DNA of 6,816 nucleotides, from the NCBI GenBank assembly GCA_030916575.1, contig JAUPWJ010000049.1, positions 1-6,816 of the forward strand, read 5' to 3'. Source of the DNA: Patescibacteria group bacterium (GTDB lineage: Bacteria; Patescibacteriota; Minisyncoccia; Phycocordibacterales; UBA9973). The position numbers were made by a program, and so were the translations under genes. Each line of letters starts with the position of its first letter. Position 1 is the stretch's first letter. A model generated the notes under the pieces. The model did no database searches. It was not told the origin of the DNA and saw only the letters and a program-made list of their open reading frames with translations. Shown here piece by piece: positions 4,325-6,816 of this stretch.

Positions 4325-6221
4325 ATTGCACAGGTTTGAATTTTACAATTTCTTCTTTGCCTAAAATCACTTTATCAGGCTGGAAAAGTCTGTTACTTTT
4401 TACAATATTTTTCTTTGCAGTCATATAGCCATCTTTCGAGAGTTCTATTTCTATAAGTAAACCTTGCATCACTTTCTCAGAAAATGCTTGGTCAAAAATT
4501 AAATTACCAAGGGAATAAATAATATAACCATTTTTATAAACTTCTATATCTTGAGCCACATGCGGATGGTGTCCGACCACTATCTTCGCTCCATTATCAA
4601 TTGCTTTATGTGCTAAAAGTTCTTGGCGAGCATTATGTATATCTTGATATTCATCACCCCAGTGGAAAGAAACTATAAGATGGTCTACTTGTTGGGAAGC
4701 ATTTTTTATAATTTCTGCGAAGCGTGGGTTATTTGCAAGAAGGAGACCTGGGATAGTTTCACTCGCAGCCATCCAATTTGGTCCTACATCTGAGAAACCA
4801 AGGTAGCCGACTTTAATTCCATTTTTCTCTATAATAGTTGGTTGCTCGGCTTCAATTGATGTTTTGCCTCCACCGGTATAATATATCTCATTTTCTTTTA
4901 ATATATCTAATGTGTCTTCATATGCTTCGCGCCCCCAATCTCCCACATGGTTATTTGCTACAGAGAGTATACTAATACCTGCACCCTTAAGTGCTGGCAC
5001 CACAGACTGATCCATACGGAAAGAATACAAACTACCTAAGTCTTCACCTAGGTCTGATGCTGGACCTTCTAAATTGGCAAAAACAATATCAGCTTCTTTA
5101 AATATTTCTAAATTTTTAAAAAGTAATGAGTAGTCTCCACCAAAGTTTTTCATGGTAGAATTTTTTACTCCGCGGTCTAACATAATATCTCCTCCAAAGA
5201 TAAGCCGAACATAATTATCATTTACATCTGGTATGTCTAATTTCTCTTTTATCCAATCCGCATTGGCATCGCCTGAGCCTCCGTAATAAATATTCTTTTT
5301 TAAATAACTCAATATATTTTCTACATCACGTGCACGGTCAGTACTACGGAGTAAGGTGATACCGATAGGTCGGGAAGTTTTTTCACCAAGTGGTAAAGAA
5401 AATATTGAGATGACAGTTTGCTTGGATTCATCTATGTATCCGCTTTTACCACCTATGTATTCTTTTTTATGCAAGAATTGATTATTGCTAAACCAAACAT
5501 GTTTTTTATTGGAATAACTTTTATTGGTAGTAATTTTTAGTAAGTTTTCTTCTTTTTGATTTAAGTAGCCGGCGAATTTAAATAAATCAGCAGCTGTGGA
5601 AAGGTTGTTCTCAGATAAACCACTAGGGTCTTTAAAGCTTGTTTCTGTCATTTTTAACTCCACTGCCTGTCTGTTCATTTTCTGTAAGAAATTTTCTCTG
5701 CCGAAAAATTCAGCAATGACTTCAGCGGCATCATTTGAGGACTCCATAAGTAGGGGGTAGAAAAGGTCAGTGACTTTTATTTTCTCTCCCAAATAAAAAC
5801 CACCATTTTCTCCATAAGTATTTAAAGCTGTTCTGCTCACTTTAGCAATATCTTCGTCCACTCTGTTTTTATCTGCGACGAGAGCAGTCATGAGCTTTGA
5901 TACTGAAGCGATAGGGAAATGCGTATCTTGATTTTTCGCTAGGATAATTTCACCAGTACTTAAATCTCCGACGACATAAGCTTCAGCGGATATTTTTATT
6001 TTTTGGTCTTTATCTTTTCTAAAATAATAATATTTTGGTTTTTCAGGCTCTTTGATTGTAGGCTCAGTATTTTCTATAAGTATATTTTGAATATTGTCAG
6101 CTTGCGGGACTTTTTTAAAATCATTATTTCCAAAAACTAAAGATGTAAGAAAAATACCAAAAACTATTGGGGTGAATAAAAAAAATAAAAATTTGATTTT
6201 TGATTTTAGTCTCCAGTTCAT
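4323..6221 (-). CDS. Membrane-anchored S11 D-Ala-D-Ala carboxypeptidase fused to CapA-type domain
   Basis: This 632-aa protein has an N-terminal signal anchor (hydrophobic residues about 10-30 after a basic start), a linker of about 45 residues and two enzyme domains. Domain 1 (about 75-310) is a serine peptidase of family S11. It has SxxK at S106-K109 (IASVSKLMT), SxN at S161-N163 (MESSNDA) and the KTG-box variant K259-S-G261, so all three penicillin-binding motifs are present. Domain 2 (about 337-600) is a CapA/PgsA-like metallophosphatase fold: GGDIMLDRG (343-351), NLEGP (383-387), ANNHVGDWG (422-430), SFHWGDEY (518-525), GHHPHVAQ (550-557) and YSLGNLIFDQ (569-578). S11 enzymes trim D-Ala from peptidoglycan stem peptides. 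CapA proteins act in poly-gamma-glutamate capsule formation, but no capB/capC-like gene is visible, so that role is doubtful here. The usual PBP5 C-terminal domain is absent. It follows RNase R by 12 nt, without a Shine-Dalgarno sequence. Confidence 0.93.
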   Translation of the reverse strand: MNWRLKSKIKFLFFLFTPIVFGIFLTSLVFGNNDFKKVPQADNIQNILIENTEPTIKEPEKPKYYYFRKDKDQKIKISAEAYVVGDLSTGEIILAKNQDTHFPIASVSKLMTALVADKNRVDEDIAKVSRTALNTYGENGGFYLGEKIKVTDLFYPLLMESSNDAAEVIAEFFGRENFLQKMNRQAVELKMTETSFKDPSGLSENNLSTAADLFKFAGYLNQKEENLLKITTNKSYSNKKHVWFSNNQFLHKKEYIGGKSGYIDESKQTVISIFSLPLGEKTSRPIGITLLRSTDRARDVENILSYLKKNIYYGGSGDANADWIKEKLDIPDVNDNYVRLIFGGDIMLDRGVKNSTMKNFGGDYSLLFKNLEIFKEADIVFANLEGPASDLGEDLGSLYSFRMDQSVVPALKGAGISILSVANNHVGDWGREAYEDTLDILKENEIYYTGGGKTSIEAEQPTIIEKNGIKVGYLGFSDVGPNWMAASETIPGLLLANNPRFAEIIKNASQQVDHLIVSFHWGDEYQDIHNARQELLAHKAIDNGAKIVVGHHPHVAQDIEVYKNGYIIYSLGNLIFDQAFSEKVMQGLLIEIELSKDGYMTAKKNIVKSNRLFQPDKVILGKEEIVKFKPVQ

Positions 6222-6233
6222 TTCGTTTACATT

Positions 6234-6816
6234 TTACGATAATAAGACGTAGTCTATAGTCTTTTTCTCTAAATCTACTCCTTTTAACTTTACTTTTACT
6301 TTATCTCCAAAACGGTATCTCTTTTTTTTATTTTGACCAACTAATTCTAACTTTTTTTCATTAAAAATGTAAAAATCATCTTTCATGTCCCGAGTTCTCA
6401 CCATACCTTCACATTTTGTTTCAATTTCTTCTACATAAAGACCCCACTCAGTTATCCCTGAAATTATACCTTCAAATTTCTCCCCAATACGTGAAGACAT
6501 ATATTCCACTTGTTTGTATTTTATAGAAGCTCTCTCTGCATCACTTGCTTTTTTTTCTTGGTCTGAAGAAATATGAGAAATTTTTTCGTATTCACTAAAT
6601 GAATTTGGATTTATTTTTCTACCTTTTATATGTTCTTCTAAAAGACGATGCACGACAATGTCAGGATATCTACGAATAGGGGAAGTGAAGTGTGTGTAAT
6701 GCTCAAAAGCTAAACCATAATGTCCGATATTTTTTGTAGAATAAATTGCTTTAGCCATAGAACGCACTACGGCCCTCTGTACTGTATTTTGCTCACCTTT
6801 ACCTTGCAGACTATGA
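6234..6816 (-). CDS. rnr: Ribonuclease R, C-terminal part (5' end outside window)
   Basis: RNase R is a processive 3'-to-5' exoribonuclease of the RNB (RNase II) family that degrades structured RNA in the cytoplasm. The frame is open to the window edge, giving 193 full residues of the C-terminus. The signature HFTSPIRRYPD of the RNB catalytic domain is at visible residues 42-52, preceded by the conserved RSMAKAIYSTKNIGHYGLA. A complete S1 RNA-binding domain (about 113-193) has the GIISGITEWGLYV and RYRFGDKVKVK strands. It ends immediately after the S1 fold with no Lys-rich tail, unlike the E. coli enzyme. A GTG at 6767 lies in the middle of the conserved domain and is not the start. The S1 domain plus RNB context favour RNase R over RNase II. 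The downstream carboxypeptidase-CapA gene is probably co-transcribed. Confidence 0.95.
   Translation of the reverse strand, partial: HSLQGKGEQNTVQRAVVRSMAKAIYSTKNIGHYGLAFEHYTHFTSPIRRYPDIVVHRLLEEHIKGRKINPNSFSEYEKISHISSDQEKKASDAERASIKYKQVEYMSSRIGEKFEGIISGITEWGLYVEEIETKCEGMVRTRDMKDDFYIFNEKKLELVGQNKKKRYRFGDKVKVKLKGVDLEKKTIDYVLLS

Noticed and set aside
1..6816. CRISPR array, insertion sequence, tRNA/rRNA gene or tandem repeats
   Set aside because: No regularly spaced repeats, transposase motifs, terminal inverted repeats or tRNA cloverleaf-like segments were seen on either strand.

Overview
The window looks like a piece of a small, AT-rich bacterial genome. I infer a candidate-phyla-radiation (Patescibacteria/Parcubacteria-like) organism. 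The reasons are the low GC, tight packing with 1 to 30 nt gaps, the absence of any Shine-Dalgarno sequence before all seven visible start codons, an SMC with a divergent pre-signature region, a fused S11 peptidase/CapA surface enzyme, and several ORFan-like small proteins. No rRNA or tRNA marker is present, so the taxonomy is inference only.

Layout. Positions 1-3193 (+) hold the 3' end of the chromosome-segregation ATPase gene smc, a class I SAM-dependent methyltransferase whose ATG overlaps the smc stop by one base, an HD-domain metal-dependent phosphohydrolase, an unrecognised 174-aa protein and a 93-aa two-helix membrane protein with an acidic tail. This run ends in a very strong intrinsic terminator (3228-3268). 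Fifteen bases later a near-consensus extended -10 promoter (3283-3311) starts a second, self-contained + strand unit. It has a leader of about 93 nt containing a perfect 15-bp inverted repeat, then a 174-aa multi-spanning membrane protein, then a 108-aa protein carrying a consensus sliding-clamp-binding pentapeptide (QLDLF) at its N-terminus. A second strong terminator (4291-4324) closes it and overlaps that gene's stop codon.

Positions 4323-6816 are on the - strand and converge on that terminator. RNase R (3' part only; the gene runs off the window) is followed after 12 nt by a 632-aa membrane-anchored fusion of a D-Ala-D-Ala carboxypeptidase (S11) with a CapA-type metallophosphatase-like domain. 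These two probably share a transcript.

Functionally, the edges are housekeeping (chromosome organisation, RNA decay, cell-wall tailoring). The middle (2259-4304) holds four proteins I cannot assign to families. The most unusual part is the 3283-4324 cassette: promoter with a spacer palindrome, structured leader, membrane protein, putative clamp-binding small protein, terminator. Its function is unknown to me.
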